Assembly: GCA_905221605.1 (NCBI GenBank)
Contig: CAJNDS010000465.1
Coordinates: 1-64,000, forward strand
DNA length: 64,000 nt
Direction: 5' to 3'
Source: Symbiodinium natans
Taxonomy: Eukaryota; Sar; Dinophyceae; Suessiales; Symbiodiniaceae
Part shown: in pieces, positions 51,902 to 63,273 of the stretch
Layout of the letters: every line of letters starts with the position of its first letter
Position numbering within the stretch: position 1 is the first letter of the stretch
The notes under the pieces: generated by a model
The model's input: only the letters and a program-made list of their open reading frames with translations
What the model was told of the DNA's origin: nothing
The model's database searches: none
Program-made: the position numbers and the translations under genes

Positions 51902-53916
51902 ATGGACATTGATCAGCCTCTTCAGGAAAGGAGGCAGTACTTGAGTGGATTCGCCTGGAGAAGGCCTGTCCCACTTCTGGCGGATTCGACGAATGAAAAT
52001 GCGTCGCTACAAGAAACTGGTGCAAGTGTGCTGTACCTGCTGGACTTCATGCAGAAGGTTGAGGTATTCCAGAACCTGTCCGAAGATGAGATGCTTCAGC
52101 TGGCACAAGCCTTCAGCATACGCGACGCGACAGATGGGGAGAGATTGGTTGAAGAGGGCGAGGAAGGGAGTGAGCTCTTCTTTATTGAGTCAGGCACAGT
52201 CTCGATTCGTAAGGCAATTGAGCAAGCGGGCGAGCGCAGCGAGCGCGAGCTGACGAAGCTCAGCCAGGGCCAGTACTTTGGAGAGACTGCTTTGGTGGAG
52301 AAGGCACCCCGAAACGCATCAGTGTATGCTCTGGGAGAGGTTCGTCTTCGAGTCCTCACGAGGGAACACTTTGAGAAGTTCGATCTGCATAGGAAGTTAC
52401 ATTTGGAACTGAAGCATGCGGATACAAGAAATGGATTGCAGGAGCTCCTTGTAGGTCTAGTAACCCTCCGGACTTTTTTCAAGGCAGTGGCTTTACTCGG
52501 AGCCTACCTAGCAGTGGCTGTCCTCATCTTTTCAAAGCTTGAAGGATGGAGTTGGGTTGATTGCGTGTATTTTGCGGTGATAACTCTGATGACCGTGGGC
52601 TATGGTGACTTTGCTCCAAAGCATTGGGGCTCGCGGCTGATGCTCGTATTCTTTGTCTTGATCTCGCTCGTCGTTGTTGCAACAAGCATCGGTGAGTTCT
52701 TGGAAGGCCTCGTGACACTAGAGATCCGAAACGAGCGTGCACGAAAGGCTTTGCAGCTCAAGCAAGCCCACGTCGGAGTCTTCGATAAGGTGGGGCAGAA
52801 GAAGCGCTGGCGGCAAAAAGCGCTTGGATGTTTGGCAGCCCTCTTCACCTTGCTTGCCGTCAGTTCAGCGGTTGCGCGAACTGCGGTGAAAGACTGTCAA
52901 ACATGGGCTGATGCGCTCTATTTCAGCATTGTTACACTGTCCACGATTGGATACGGTGACCTGACTCCGATGGCCGAGCCTGGTAGCAGAGCAGCAATTG
53001 GAACCATGGCTGGAACAAGTTCGAGCGGCTTTTGCTTTTTTCATGAGGTTCAGGCTTTGCGCTAGCTAGCAACGGAAGCAGGACGCTTGCCACCCAGAAA
53101 CACTGGCACACAATCCAAGGGATGGTTAAGACCATGGGTTTTGAATTGGCATGAAGGTGAGACCCTCGATCCGTCAAGGGATAGCAACACACACGATTCT
53201 GAGCACGGCTGAGGATTTCTGGCCTTGATTGGGGTGCCTGTCTTTGGTATCGTGCTGGCCAAGATCGTAGAGATTGCATATGGGAGAGCCAAGAGCAGCA
53301 GCATGCCATGTGTGGTTGGCGGACTTACCAACGAGAAGTTTGACCAGTTGGTCGACTTCACTGACCGGCTCTGGCGTGCTGGAGGCCTCCACCACCCCAG
53401 CAGCATGTCAACGCAGGGTTATGTATATATGTATGTATATATATATATATAGTTTTATGGGGTGCTTCCAGCCTGCTTGATGGACGCAGTCACGAAGTAG
53501 AGAGTTGTCTTCCTTCCCGAAAGCAGCCGACACAAGGGTAAACCTTGGCCAGTATCCCTCACTGGTTCAACTGCTTTTGAGAGCTTCGAGCCATTGTTGC
53601 AGGATACAACTCCCATCCCCAACAAAGCCTGCGAGAGCAGATCACTCCCTTCGAGTTCCTGTGCTTTATCCTTACGCAGAGCGAGACGGTGTCCTTGGAC
53701 GAGATCAAGCTGATCATGGCGAACTTCTCTGAGCTTGACTTGACGAGAACGGGCCTGCTGGAACAGCAGGATGTGGATGAATGGTTGAAGCGAGGCTCTT
53801 GCAATCCTGACGGCCTCAGTGTGTCTCCCCGAAAGAGCAGGAGCAGGAGGTTTTCTTTAACTGCTCAATCCACAGCCAGTTCCAGTTCCGGAGTCTTGAG
53901 TTTCTCTCCATCTTGA
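51902..53916 (+). CDS. Tandem-pore K+ channel with N-terminal cNMP-binding domain and C-terminal EF-hand
   Basis: Three exons, 51,902-52,982, 53,214-53,417 and 53,603-53,916, join in phase to 532 residues (1,599 nt). The N-terminus is a cyclic-nucleotide-binding domain (about 45-165) with the cassette GETALVEKAPRNASV at 127-141, including the Arg and Ala-Ser that hold the phosphate. Pore 1 has TVGYGD at 231-236 between membrane spans at about 196-212 and 243-265. Pore 2 has TIGYGD at 348-353, and the last span (ALIGVPVFGIVLAKIV) is in exon 2. Exon 3 gives an EF-hand-like loop (ELDLTRTGLLEQQD), with Asp at positions 1 and 12 and Gly at 6, and a Ser/Arg-rich tail. Introns are GT-AG. It should conduct K+, with cNMP and Ca2+ as candidate regulators. 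The ATG has a good context (gccATGG). Confidence 0.88.
53418..53602 (+). other. Intron 2 of the K+ channel gene, with TA-rich microsatellite
   Basis: Donor GTTATG after CAGG and acceptor TTGCAG before GATAC. A TATG/TA run occupies about 53,420-53,451. Removing it joins ..MSTQ-G-YNSH.. in frame. Intron 1 of the same gene is 52,983-53,213 (GTAGCA .. CTGAG). Confidence 0.7.
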
Positions 53917-55280
53917 CTGGAACACCTGCATCTCTTCACAGTCTCAAAGTGCTCACTCAGCCAGCCAATCACAAAGTGACTTGGCTCACAGTTGTCGGTG
54001 CCTCAGAAGCAAACTGCGTATACTGCGTTGACCGGGGGAGGGGTGCATGGACTTAGGGGGGGTCGAATGTGCTTTTCTGCTAATGTGTGCTGCCACACAA
54101 GTCATTGTCTGTTGTGGAACTCATCGATGTCTTCGCGGGACAGGCTGATGAGAGAGCCAGGCAAGTCGAAGCTGCGCTGTGTCATCAGTCTTCCAGTGTT
54201 GTGAAGTGCTTATTGAATTCTGCGTGGGGTGCAGATGCTGTCAGGTGCTGTTGGGGGATGGCATGGAATGCTCCTGTCAAAAAGGCACATGGGGTGCACT
54301 CGAAGACAGAAGTCCTTCGGGTCCTTCGGGCAGCCTGAGCAGGAATGGCAAGAGCCGGTGCAAGAGTTGGAGTTGGATGCAGCTCCCATGGCTTGCTCTT
54401 GCTTGCCTTCAAGATGCTGCCCGGTGGGGGAGTGGAATGCGTTAGGCCGTTAGGCATCACTGGGGTCCTCAATGGTCGCGGCTCAGCTCGAGGTCACCAG
54501 AGAGAGGCTCTTAGGGCGACGGCTGCTGATCCGTGTCCAGTCCTTGGCGTATGTGATTGTGCGGGCATCAGCATGATGAGGCGTCATGAGGCGTCTTGAT
54601 GTATGTGCCAGGTCGGTTTGGCATTGGCACTTGTTTCTGCTGTGGCTTCGGCCGTCATTGTACGAGCAGTAGTGGCTGAGGCTTGCTGTTGATGTTTGAG
54701 TTCGCGGCCATTTGCCGCCCCTGTTTGGTGGGGTTCGGACAGGAACCTGCTCCTGTGCCGCCATCCTCATGCGGGGTTGCCCGCAACTCGACGACTACTT
54801 GCCGGAGACTCAAGTATACTGGCTAAATAAAAGGTTTGTTGGATATGATTTTCTGATTCCCGCAGGCGTTCCCTGGCGCTTGGCAGGGATTCATCTCGTT
54901 GATCATAAAACCGGCACGCCCCTTAGCTTTCAGGCAGCTGGGCAACCAGCTGGGTGAGGGCGTTCTGGTTTTCTCCAAGACAATGTACAGGTGAGCTGCA
55001 GATGGACTTGACCAACACGCTGGAGGTTTGCCCAATGTTTGCCCACTGCAGCGAACGCGTGAAATGACAGCCATCGCGTGGTGGTCAGGAGTGCTGCGAA
55101 GGCTGTGATGGTCTTGCGGATTGCCAAGCGGGGTGCCCATGTTGGAACTGGACTGTAGCACGCCGTCGAGGATGTAGAGATGTCACTGTGAGCTCCTGTG
55201 AGTCATTTTTTGTCGAAAGTTTTACGTGTGAATTGCCTGCCGTGTTCATGCAATCTGCTGGCGGCCCTGTTTTCCCCAAT
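53917..55280. other. No recognisable gene
   Basis: Intergenic sequence between the channel and the ankyrin gene. Short frames only; a 'gtccttcgg' micro-repeat near 54,310. No motif was found on either strand. Confidence 0.5.
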
Positions 55281-55289
55281 CATCCCCAA

Positions 55290-55545
55290 CGACGGGAGAC
55301 ACGAGATTCAGAGACCGGAGGCGATCCGAAACCAGGATTCGGGAAACGAGGATTCAGGAAACTCCGGCGATTCAGGAAACTGTGATTCAAGAACTCGGCA
55401 GTAAACTGTCCGATTCAGGAAACCGACTTCACGCGATTCAAGAAACCGCGGCTCAGGAAACCAAGCGATTCAAGGAGCTGGTTTCTGAGTGTTTTTGATT
55501 CAGGAAGCCACATGATTCAGGAGCAGGGGTGCTTCAGAAAACTTT
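55290..55545. repeat. Irregular short repeat, core gattcaggaaac
   Basis: About a dozen copies of 'gattcaggaaac' and close variants are separated by 5-20 variable bases (for example near 55,337, 55,352, 55,369, 55,412 and 55,436). They lie immediately 5' of the ankyrin gene. The reverse complement of a similar word clusters at 57,180-57,290 on the other side of the gene. Confidence 0.7.
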
Positions 55546-55662
55546 GCGGTTTTTAGAATCCGCGCTTTCCAGTTGCCTGAAGTGGTTCGTTCTGGTTCGC
55601 TCAAGCCATTTCGCCCAGTTCCTCGGTGCCCGGATCCTCACGGTAGCTTCTTCTTCCCTTGG

Positions 55663-56796
55663 ATGGTGCGCATCGCAGATGTAGAGAGGGAGGCCTTCCT
55701 CGAAGAGGACGACGTGCCCGTTGCAGCGCAGAGTGCGCGGCAGCCTTTCTTTCAGAGGATCCGCTTTCAGGTGGCGATTTCATTGTGTTTTGTGGCATTC
55801 GCCACAGCCGGCATCGCGCTCGGAACTCGTGCAGACAAAGCCCTACTGGCAGCTGTGGAAGCAAGCGCCGAGAAGTTCAGCTCAGCCGCCTCAGGCAAGT
55901 TGATTGGTGCTGTTTGGAGCGGTGATGTGGACATGGCCAAAGAGCAACTGCAGCACGGAGCAGATCCGGACACCAAAGATGGCCATGGTGGCTCGGCCCT
56001 TTGGATCGCGCTGTCGTATCATCACAACGCGCTGGCAAAGTTGCTTCTTTCGCATGGGGCAAGCGTAGATGATCCGGTCCTTCTCCGATGTGCTGTGGTC
56101 CAGGACGCTGACTTAGAGGTGACCACGCTTCTGCTGACCAAGGGAGCAAAGTACGCCAACGTAACACTGCGCGAAGCTGCGAACCGAGGCAATGTTGCGG
56201 TTGCAAAAGTAGCTCTGGGAAAAGGTGCACAGGTCGTTGCTGCTGATGATGACGGCGAGACTTCGTTACATCACGCTTTTGGCTACGACTGCTTTGTTAC
56301 CTGCTCTAATGGAAACTCCAAGATGGTGAAGCTTCTTTTGGCGAACGGAGCGCAGGTAGATGCTACGGATCACGATGGCCAAACAGCCTTGCACAAAGCT
56401 GCTGTCAAGTTTACCGATTATGATTCTGATGGTGCAATGCGGAGTGTAGAGCTGCTCCTAGCACACGGGGCGAAGATAGATGCCAAAGACAAGGATGGCC
56501 GAACCCCATTGCACGAAGCTGTCCGCAAACAGCACCTGAGATTGGTGAAATACCTGCTCAAGCAAGGAGCCTCGGCCAGCGCCTCCGACAAGGAGGGCCT
56601 CACGCCATTGCATGATGCTGCTTTTAGCTTTCGGACTTGGGCAGCGGATGATTCTATGGAGATTGCCAAGTTGCTTGTGGCTAGTGGGGCCGAGATTAGT
56701 GCTAAGACAGAGAAGGGCACCACACCCTTGGACTTTGCCAAGAAAGCAGACGCGCCGAAGACTTTGGTCAAGTTCCTCACGGCAAAGGCAGGCTAA
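55663..56796 (+). CDS. Ankyrin-repeat protein with N-terminal membrane anchor
   Basis: The first ATG in frame (55,663) gives 377 residues. A hydrophobic span FQVAISLCFVAFATAGIAL at 35-53 follows an acidic then basic N-terminus, suggesting a signal anchor. From about residue 80 to the end there are about eight ankyrin repeats. Several keep the consensus (DGQTALHKAAVK, DGRTPLHEAVRK, EGLTPLHDAAFS, KGTTPLDFAKKA), each with a following LLLxxGA helix. Ankyrin domains bind partner proteins; the partner is unknown. The open frame extends 90 nt upstream of the ATG without an earlier ATG, so an upstream exon is possible. Single exon as read. Confidence 0.87.
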   Translation: MVRIADVEREAFLEEDDVPVAAQSARQPFFQRIRFQVAISLCFVAFATAGIALGTRADKALLAAVEASAEKFSSAASGKLIGAVWSGDVDMAKEQLQHGADPDTKDGHGGSALWIALSYHHNALAKLLLSHGASVDDPVLLRCAVVQDADLEVTTLLLTKGAKYANVTLREAANRGNVAVAKVALGKGAQVVAADDDGETSLHHAFGYDCFVTCSNGNSKMVKLLLANGAQVDATDHDGQTALHKAAVKFTDYDSDGAMRSVELLLAHGAKIDAKDKDGRTPLHEAVRKQHLRLVKYLLKQGASASASDKEGLTPLHDAAFSFRTWAADDSMEIAKLLVASGAEISAKTEKGTTPLDFAKKADAPKTLVKFLTAKAG

Positions 56797-57179
56797 TGCC
56801 AGCTCTTGCCCAAGTTTTGGTTTCTCCTCCAACCCCCCAATCCCCCATCCTTGAACATGTTAACTAGGGGATCCATAGATTGCGGCCACCTCGCTATTTA
56901 CGCTGTCGTTTGGAGCTTGGCGAAACCTGCAATTCAGAGTTGCACGCGATGGCCGGTGGCAGCCTGACCTGAAGCACTACGTTTACGTGCTTTTGCTGTG
57001 TTTGCTGGCACTACATGGGTGTGCCTGCTTTCCTTTAGGGAAAGCTACGTGTTTTCATGGTCCTGAACGAGCCGTCGAAGGACCGTGTTTCTGATGCGTT
57101 GGCAGAGAACTGCCCAGGCTACCCAATCGAGATGCTCGTGGAAGGAACACATTCTGCTCCGTGCTTTCCTTTCCCGTGC

Positions 57180-57290
57180 CACGTAGTTCCAGTTTCCGAA
57201 TCCGCGCTTCATCATTTTCCAGTTTGAAGAATCGCATGATTCCAGTTTTCGAGTCCATGCGTTTTCAGTTTCCGAATCCGCTGCTGACCA
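57180..57290. repeat. Short repeat cluster, core ccagtttccgaatc
   Basis: Four to five copies of 'ccagtttccgaatc'-type words in inverted orientation relative to the 55.3-kb cluster. 'gaatccgcgctt' occurs both here (about 57,198) and at about 55,557. 56,797-57,180 and 57,291-58,570 hold no recognisable gene. Confidence 0.55.
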
Positions 57291-58574
57291 ACCTGGGAAT
57301 GTCTATCCTGCTGCACGCACGGACCGACCGTTTGAAATAAGGCCTGGATTTTCGAGCGTGTGGCAAAGCGCATCGCTCTCAGTGGGCCGAGTACTCTAGC
57401 TGCTTTGGAGAGAGAGGTTGCTGAAGTAACTGGGATGCGGCTGGGACCTCGTGCGTGTTCCTGGAATGTGCCGAGGATGTCGGTGGATTCAGTTCGACGA
57501 CCACGTATGTAGAAAGGATCCGGGTGATTTACGCAGTGTCCTCGAATCGTGGAGCTTGGATCTGTCAGTGCACGACCCTGAATGCCGTACAGAGGCTGCA
57601 GGTGCTACACTCATTGGGGGACGGTCTTCACCTGAGATTCCTTGGCGCGGCTGTCTCGAACACTTGTGAGACCAGTTCCTGCGAGGCCTACGGATTCAAG
57701 CCGAAGTCCCATCTTGTATGGCTTACCGCGACATGAACTGCTCAAGGCAGCATTGAAGTTGTAGGCAGATGGCGAGTGCCACAGAATTAGTTGCACAGCG
57801 CCGACAGCAGACGCGACAAGCTGTCCAGTTTCTCATCTTCCATTGCGGTTGGGGCTTGCTCACATGGCTTGCCCTGGAATTGAAGCATGTTGTGCGCAGT
57901 ATCCCGCTGACAACCTAGCGTGCAACACGACAGCTTGTCCTCGTCTGGCATAGCTTCCGTCAGCCAGAGTTAATACTTGGCCGAGGGAATCTTTAAGAAT
58001 TTGTATCGGTTCCAAAGTCCTGCGTGTATGAGCCGAAACAAGGGCATATGCTGTGCCGGATCAGCTCACTTCATCCCGGCTTCGACGAAACGGAGTCGGG
58101 GGAGCTATGAAGAGCTAAAGGAAGGTAGAGCTCGATAATTGCTGTTGCCACTCGGCCCACTTCGACACAGGGTTACCTCTTTGTGTACCACCCGTTTGTT
58201 CGTAGCTCAATCAGCGGGGGCCAGGGCTTAGGGTTTGCGGTCTTAATTCAAACTCCTCTGGTTTCAGAGATTTCCTCTAGGACTGGAGGATCCCAGAAAC
58301 TGTTTCAGCTCCTTGGGAGGGGTCTCTTGGGAGGTCCCGAAGAGAACCATGACAGTGCTTCAGCACTTAGCGGCTCAGAGAAGGTCAAGAGAAGTCCTCC
58401 TTCAATCTTGCGAAGGTTTCAGGACATGTATCCGGCCCCAGGATCCCACAACAAATCCCGAGAGACTTTCTAAGAAGCTGGTCCTGTGGAGGTTGTGGCC
58501 ACCTGAAAAACTACATGGGACTACCAATGCATGGCAATGCATCTTGTCCGCCTTGACAGCCTTAACCTGGATCA

Positions 58575-58772
58575 CATTGGCTGAAGGAAGGAAGGATGGA
58601 AGGAAGGATGGAAGGAAGGATGGAAGGAAGGATGGAAGGAAGGAAGGAAGAGGGAGAGACCCTTAGGACACGAGCGCATGCAAGTTGGTGCGCACCCTTC
58701 GGGGGTTTAGCTCGAAGAGAGAGAGCGAGAGAGAGAGGTACGGCGAGGGAGAGAGAGAGAGGGCTGTCGAAG
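58575..58772 (+). repeat. Purine-rich microsatellite tract
   Basis: A (GGAAGGAT)n-type run at about 58,580-58,655 and a GA-rich run at 58,717-58,766, separated by mixed sequence. The strand bias (purines on plus) is strong. The run reads as a repeating MEGR peptide by chance. Confidence 0.85.
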
Positions 58773-61700
58773 AATACTCTCGAAATTTAGCTACCGCGAC
58801 ACCAAGCCTCGAGCTGTGGGAGCTTGGGCCCCATTTTCCTTTCCTCCCCTCCACTGCTCCCCTCCGTAACGTTGGGAGCTCGATTCGCTGCAGAGATGTC
58901 GCGACGTGTTGTGAGAGCTTTGGTGTGTTTCTTTGCTTCGGTCGAGTCGGCCAAGGCCAAGGTTCTTTGGAGAATGGGCAACAGCGGTTGCTGCTGGGAC
59001 CTCGGGGGTTTGCGCTCTGACAAATTTGGCTCTCTTTTGGCTCTCTGGGCTCTCTTGGCTCTCTTGGCTCTTTTGGTGTGTGCATGTGTGCACACATTTT
59101 GCACCTTTGCATGCACTTGTGCGCTTTGAGAGGCGGAGATCGGTCATCCGACAAAGCGTTGGAGGATGGCAAGGCACCTCCAGCCGCGGATCCTTGTGCC
59201 AACATCAGATTCTGAGTCTGATGCCAGGCCATGTACACTTACGCAGAGGCGGCTGTCATGGAGCTGTCACTGAAAGACGCAACCATATGGGCTATGGTCC
59301 GGCTGTGGTCCGGCGTATCTCACAGGTTCACAAGTTCCCAGATGGAGTTGCCGCCGAGAAGCCCGGGTCCTGGCAGATACCGGGTAGATGACGGCAGATG
59401 GTTCAAGGAAGATCGATGCGTCTCTGGGGGACATACGGGGCGTTCAACACACCTCAGGCTCGACGAGGCAGATCTCGAGGTGACCGCACATTCTGAGCTC
59501 CTGGCTTGACCGATCTGATGGCTTGGACGTTGCAAGCTGGAAGGCTGGCAGTAGACTTTGCTTTGACTTTGCTAAGGCCCTCCATGAAGAAGGCAGTTGA
59601 ATCTATCTTGGCCGCAAAAGATGCTCTGCCGGTTTTTAAGGCCGGCACGAGGGGTCATGCTGCATTCATTATCAAGCGTTTGCCAAGACTCGGGAGAGCC
59701 AGGAATTATTCCTATAGCGTTTACTATCCGAAGCGGGCAGCTTTGCTTTTTTTGAAGCCCATGAACCTGATTTAATTTTTGTGGGATTTAATTATCGTTT
59801 CTATGGTGTAACTTCAACGGTTTTAGCGTGTGTTTTTTATGGCCCAAGTCGCACACTTCCGAAAGTCCCCCCCCTGCCCCAGAAGGGCACGTACATTCTC
59901 ATGACAGTCTGGCCGTGGTACCATGATTCTTGTGCTCCCCTTTCCGGACGCGAGCCGAAGTTCCGACTCCTGGATGGTTAGTCGACTCGTGCCTCTCGAC
60001 CTTCCGACTTTGGTTACTTGACCTTTCCAACACGCATGGTCACAAATCATTCCCACCAAACGTCCTGTGACCAGGCACTTTTGAGTGACATCAAATCGCT
60101 GCAGAAGCAGAAGCCAAGCCAGAAGCTACTTGTACCGCACATAGCCCCGCATGCAGCCCATATGCACATCCGAAGCATCTTGAGTGCCAGCTGAGGTTGG
60201 ACCTCGATGAAGTAGCGCAGGGGGTCCCAGTACTGTCATAGTGCACTCCATGTATCTTCATGTTGGGTGAGGATAACTGCACCGGGCGCCGGCACATATG
60301 TTCCGCAGCTGTTTGGCACGAAGAGACTGCAAAGTTGCATCTGTATGGTGTTACACACTCCAATCTAGGCTCGCACTTCAGAACACCAGGTGCGTTGAGC
60401 CAGCCGGCTAGATGTCGCAGTCAACCCCGCTGAAGTTATGACCACCGGATTTTGTTTAGAGATCACCTTGCAGTTCTCCATGGCCAAGCCGTGGCGCGAA
60501 GCTAGCTCCTAAGCTTGAAGCAGTTGCGATGACATGGCCAATGCCTTGCAAAGATGAATGCCAGTAGCTGTGGATGCCCTGAGACATAATTTGACGTGAT
60601 GCGGGCCAAGGCAATGAAAGGGGGGAAGTGAGAAGGGCGCATGAGAGCTAAGCGACGGAGCTGGTGGAGTAGCAGAACCGCATGTGCAACTGGCGACCCG
60701 GTGTAAATTGGTGTCGCTAGCGGACAAAAAAGGCCCCTGCTAAAGCCGAGATGCAGCGTCAGCATGGTACTTCTATAGTAGAGCAGCAGAGTTTGCCACA
60801 GCCTGAAAGTTGATGCCAGGGAGAAAGTGCAGGCGGCATCGGATAAACTGACGGAGCCTTGTCCCCGGGAGTTAATGGCAGAGATTTTCACTTGAGACTG
60901 GCCATGTAGCGTCCGGCCATGGGCCCGGAGCCACGCAACTGCATGCGAGAGATTGTAAGGTATCATATAGTATCGTAAGGCTTCCACTCTGCGAGCCGCC
61001 GCTGTGAGGTCCAAGATCGACCTTTTTCTGTGCAGCGTCCAGCAGAAAGTGACCGAGGCAGCAGCTTCAGCGCAATGCTGGTCTTTTATCTTCTATATTC
61101 AATCATGCTGGTCTCGAGAGGTTCACTTTACACGTTTCCACAACATGTTATGCAACTGAAGCCTCAGGCCAAAGACCCAGATCTGGACAATAGCAATGCC
61201 CATTTCAAGTGGATTCTGGTGGTCGACCGGGATGTGGCTCCTGACTTCAAGGCGCCTCTGAGTGCGATACGCATCATTCGGCGGAATGCCGCTATAGCGG
61301 TCGTACAGCGCTGGCCGCCTCAAGTTGTCACGAAGTATAGTCATGGGTTGGTGTGCACTTACCTATTCGAGGCCCTGCACACGTACATGCCGGTCGTTAC
61401 TCCAAAGGCCACAGGCAAAGACAAGAACTGCGCTTGGACCCTGGCTTCTGCTTTGCCTGCAGCACACGCGAGGAGATGCCCAGGAGATGATGAATGCCAG
61501 GGAATGCCCAGGAGATGCCAGAGTAAGCCATTTCTGCGCAAGGTCGTCATGTAGATGATTTGGAGCACAGTGTGGGCGTTTGGAGGCAGGTGGTCGTACG
61601 GCTTGCATGCTTTTGTCGGCTCTGACGTTGCATTAGCAGGTCTTGCCCAACTCACAACTGAAGCTGTTGTACAAATGTCTCACTCATGGCTCTTGCAGCC

Positions 61701-62193
61701 CTCGATTAAACAAGGCTGTCGTCCAGCAGAGGCTTTTCGATCTGGTCCGGAACAGGTTTTTTTTCGCATAAATGGCGAGATGTTGTACTGAATTGCAGAG
61801 CATCGTCATTGTGACCAGCTTTATATCGCGCTGCTGTTGGCTTCGCCTGCACGCGCGCCGTCTGATAAACCGGCTGCGCACGAGTTTTTAGAAGTCTGAA
61901 TTGCAGAATATCGCAGAATCGTGTTCGGCATCACAAGGCAGCGCCCCATTGTCTTTTTGCTTTATCACATTCACTCGCTGCCAAGGCTGTCCGCTTGTTC
62001 TCTGAACCGCCGGCACGGGTCTCGCTTCTCTACGTTGGCTTCGACCGACGCAGTGTAGTCCAATAGTCCATGGCAGAGAACCCATTAGCCGCCATGCTGA
62101 ACATTGAGCACGGAGCGTAGTTTTGTGTGCTGGCAAAAAGCATGTTGTCTTCAGAAAAGATACTCATATGCGAACAGCTCGTCGCTGCCCGTC
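58773..62193. other. No convincing gene
   Basis: A 'ggctctcttt' micro-repeat lies at 59,027-59,075. The plus frame 59,506-59,775 (89 codons) and the minus frame 61,014-60,502 (170 codons) are open but show no motif, and I cannot support either. The region could contain introns or untranslated parts of neighbouring genes. Confidence 0.4.
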
Positions 62194-63132
62194 ATGTCGC
62201 AGATTTCGCTGAATTCATGTGCCTTTCAAAGTGGAGACAGTGAAGGTGGCGGCACCTTGGTACATATTTCAGCAGCGTCCGAGCCTGCCACACGGCGCTT
62301 TGGTGCAGACATTTGCCTCGTCATCGATGTGTCGGGCTCAATGCAATTGCCTGCCACCGTCAAAGACCGTGAAGGTGCAGAATGTGCAGAGCTCAGCATA
62401 CTGGATGTCGTCGTGCACAGCTGCCGGACCGTCTGTGCCACCTTGACGAGTGGTGACAGGATTGGCATTGTGGCTTACTCCGACCGAGCGCAGACGGTGT
62501 TGCCATTAACAGACATGGATGCGAACGGACAAGCTCAGGCTGAAGCGGCGCTAAGCAGGCTCCGGGCCGATGGGCAAACTAACCTCTGGGACGGCCTTCA
62601 AACGGGACTGGAGATGCTGCGAAACGGGCGCAGTACAAGCACCAACACAATGTCGTCCGCCTTACTGCTGACGGACGGGGTTCCCAACGTCGACCCTGCA
62701 GGTGGGCATTTGGCTGCACTTGAAGACTACAGACGTTCTGCTGGTGGTAAGCTACCTTGCGCCCTGCACACCTTCGGATTCGGCTACGAGTTGAACTCCC
62801 AACTGTTGGATGAGCTTGCCCACGCAGGTGGAGGTCTGTATGTTTTTATTCCTGATGCTGGCTTCGTTGGCACTGCTCTTGTGAACTGCAGTTCCAATGC
62901 TGTAACAGCCGCTGGGCACAATGCTGAACTGGTTCTGCACCTGGAGGATGCGGTGCGTGTCGATCACTGCTTCGGCTACACCTTACAGACAGAGCAGTCT
63001 GGCCCAAGTGGCCCAAGTGGCCCAAGTGGAACGTGCCGCATACATTTGGGATCAATCCAGTTGGGTCAGACCAAGGACGGACTCAAGATCCGACAGGCAA
63101 TAGGTCTCGTGGGGTCTCACTTGGTCTCATGA
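62194..63132 (+). CDS. VWA-domain protein with intact MIDAS
   Basis: The ATG at 62,194 gives 312 residues. The von Willebrand A domain is clear: CLVIDVSGSM with D45, S47 and S49, T129 in GQTNLWDGL and D161 in LLLTDGVPN, so the metal-ion-dependent adhesion site is complete. A beta-rich segment follows, with a (GPS)x3 micro-repeat (63,001-63,029) and a LGSIQLGQTKD strand. No signal peptide, so probably intracellular. The last residues before the stop may be intron read-through, because a GT follows ..RQAIG; the true C-terminus may lie in a later exon. The reading frame also extends upstream of the ATG to 62,104. Confidence 0.82.
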   Translation: MSQISLNSCAFQSGDSEGGGTLVHISAASEPATRRFGADICLVIDVSGSMQLPATVKDREGAECAELSILDVVVHSCRTVCATLTSGDRIGIVAYSDRAQTVLPLTDMDANGQAQAEAALSRLRADGQTNLWDGLQTGLEMLRNGRSTSTNTMSSALLLTDGVPNVDPAGGHLAALEDYRRSAGGKLPCALHTFGFGYELNSQLLDELAHAGGGLYVFIPDAGFVGTALVNCSSNAVTAAGHNAELVLHLEDAVRVDHCFGYTLQTEQSGPSGPSGPSGTCRIHLGSIQLGQTKDGLKIRQAIGLVGSHLVS

Positions 63133-63273
63133 AAGCCGTGCCCGGTGGAGTTTGCCAATTCCCGCTGCATGTCCCCTTCGGAGCGCAGAGCTTTCGGCTC
63201 AAGTCGGCTTTCATTCTTTCATCCGTTAGCGTCCTTAAGGACGGAATGCTGATGCTTGCGAATTGTTTCGGTG

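Noticed and set aside
52982-53065. Continuation of the channel protein past residue 361 into ..GSRAAIGTMAG
   Set aside because: It reads through a GT donor; splicing to 53,214 restores the last membrane helix, which the read-through lacks.
58596-58790. Protein with MEGR repeats
   Set aside because: It is a direct translation of a GGAAGGAT microsatellite.
60502-61014. Minus-strand frame of 170 codons
   Set aside because: No motif, no splice context and no neighbouring exon; length alone is not enough in this GC range.
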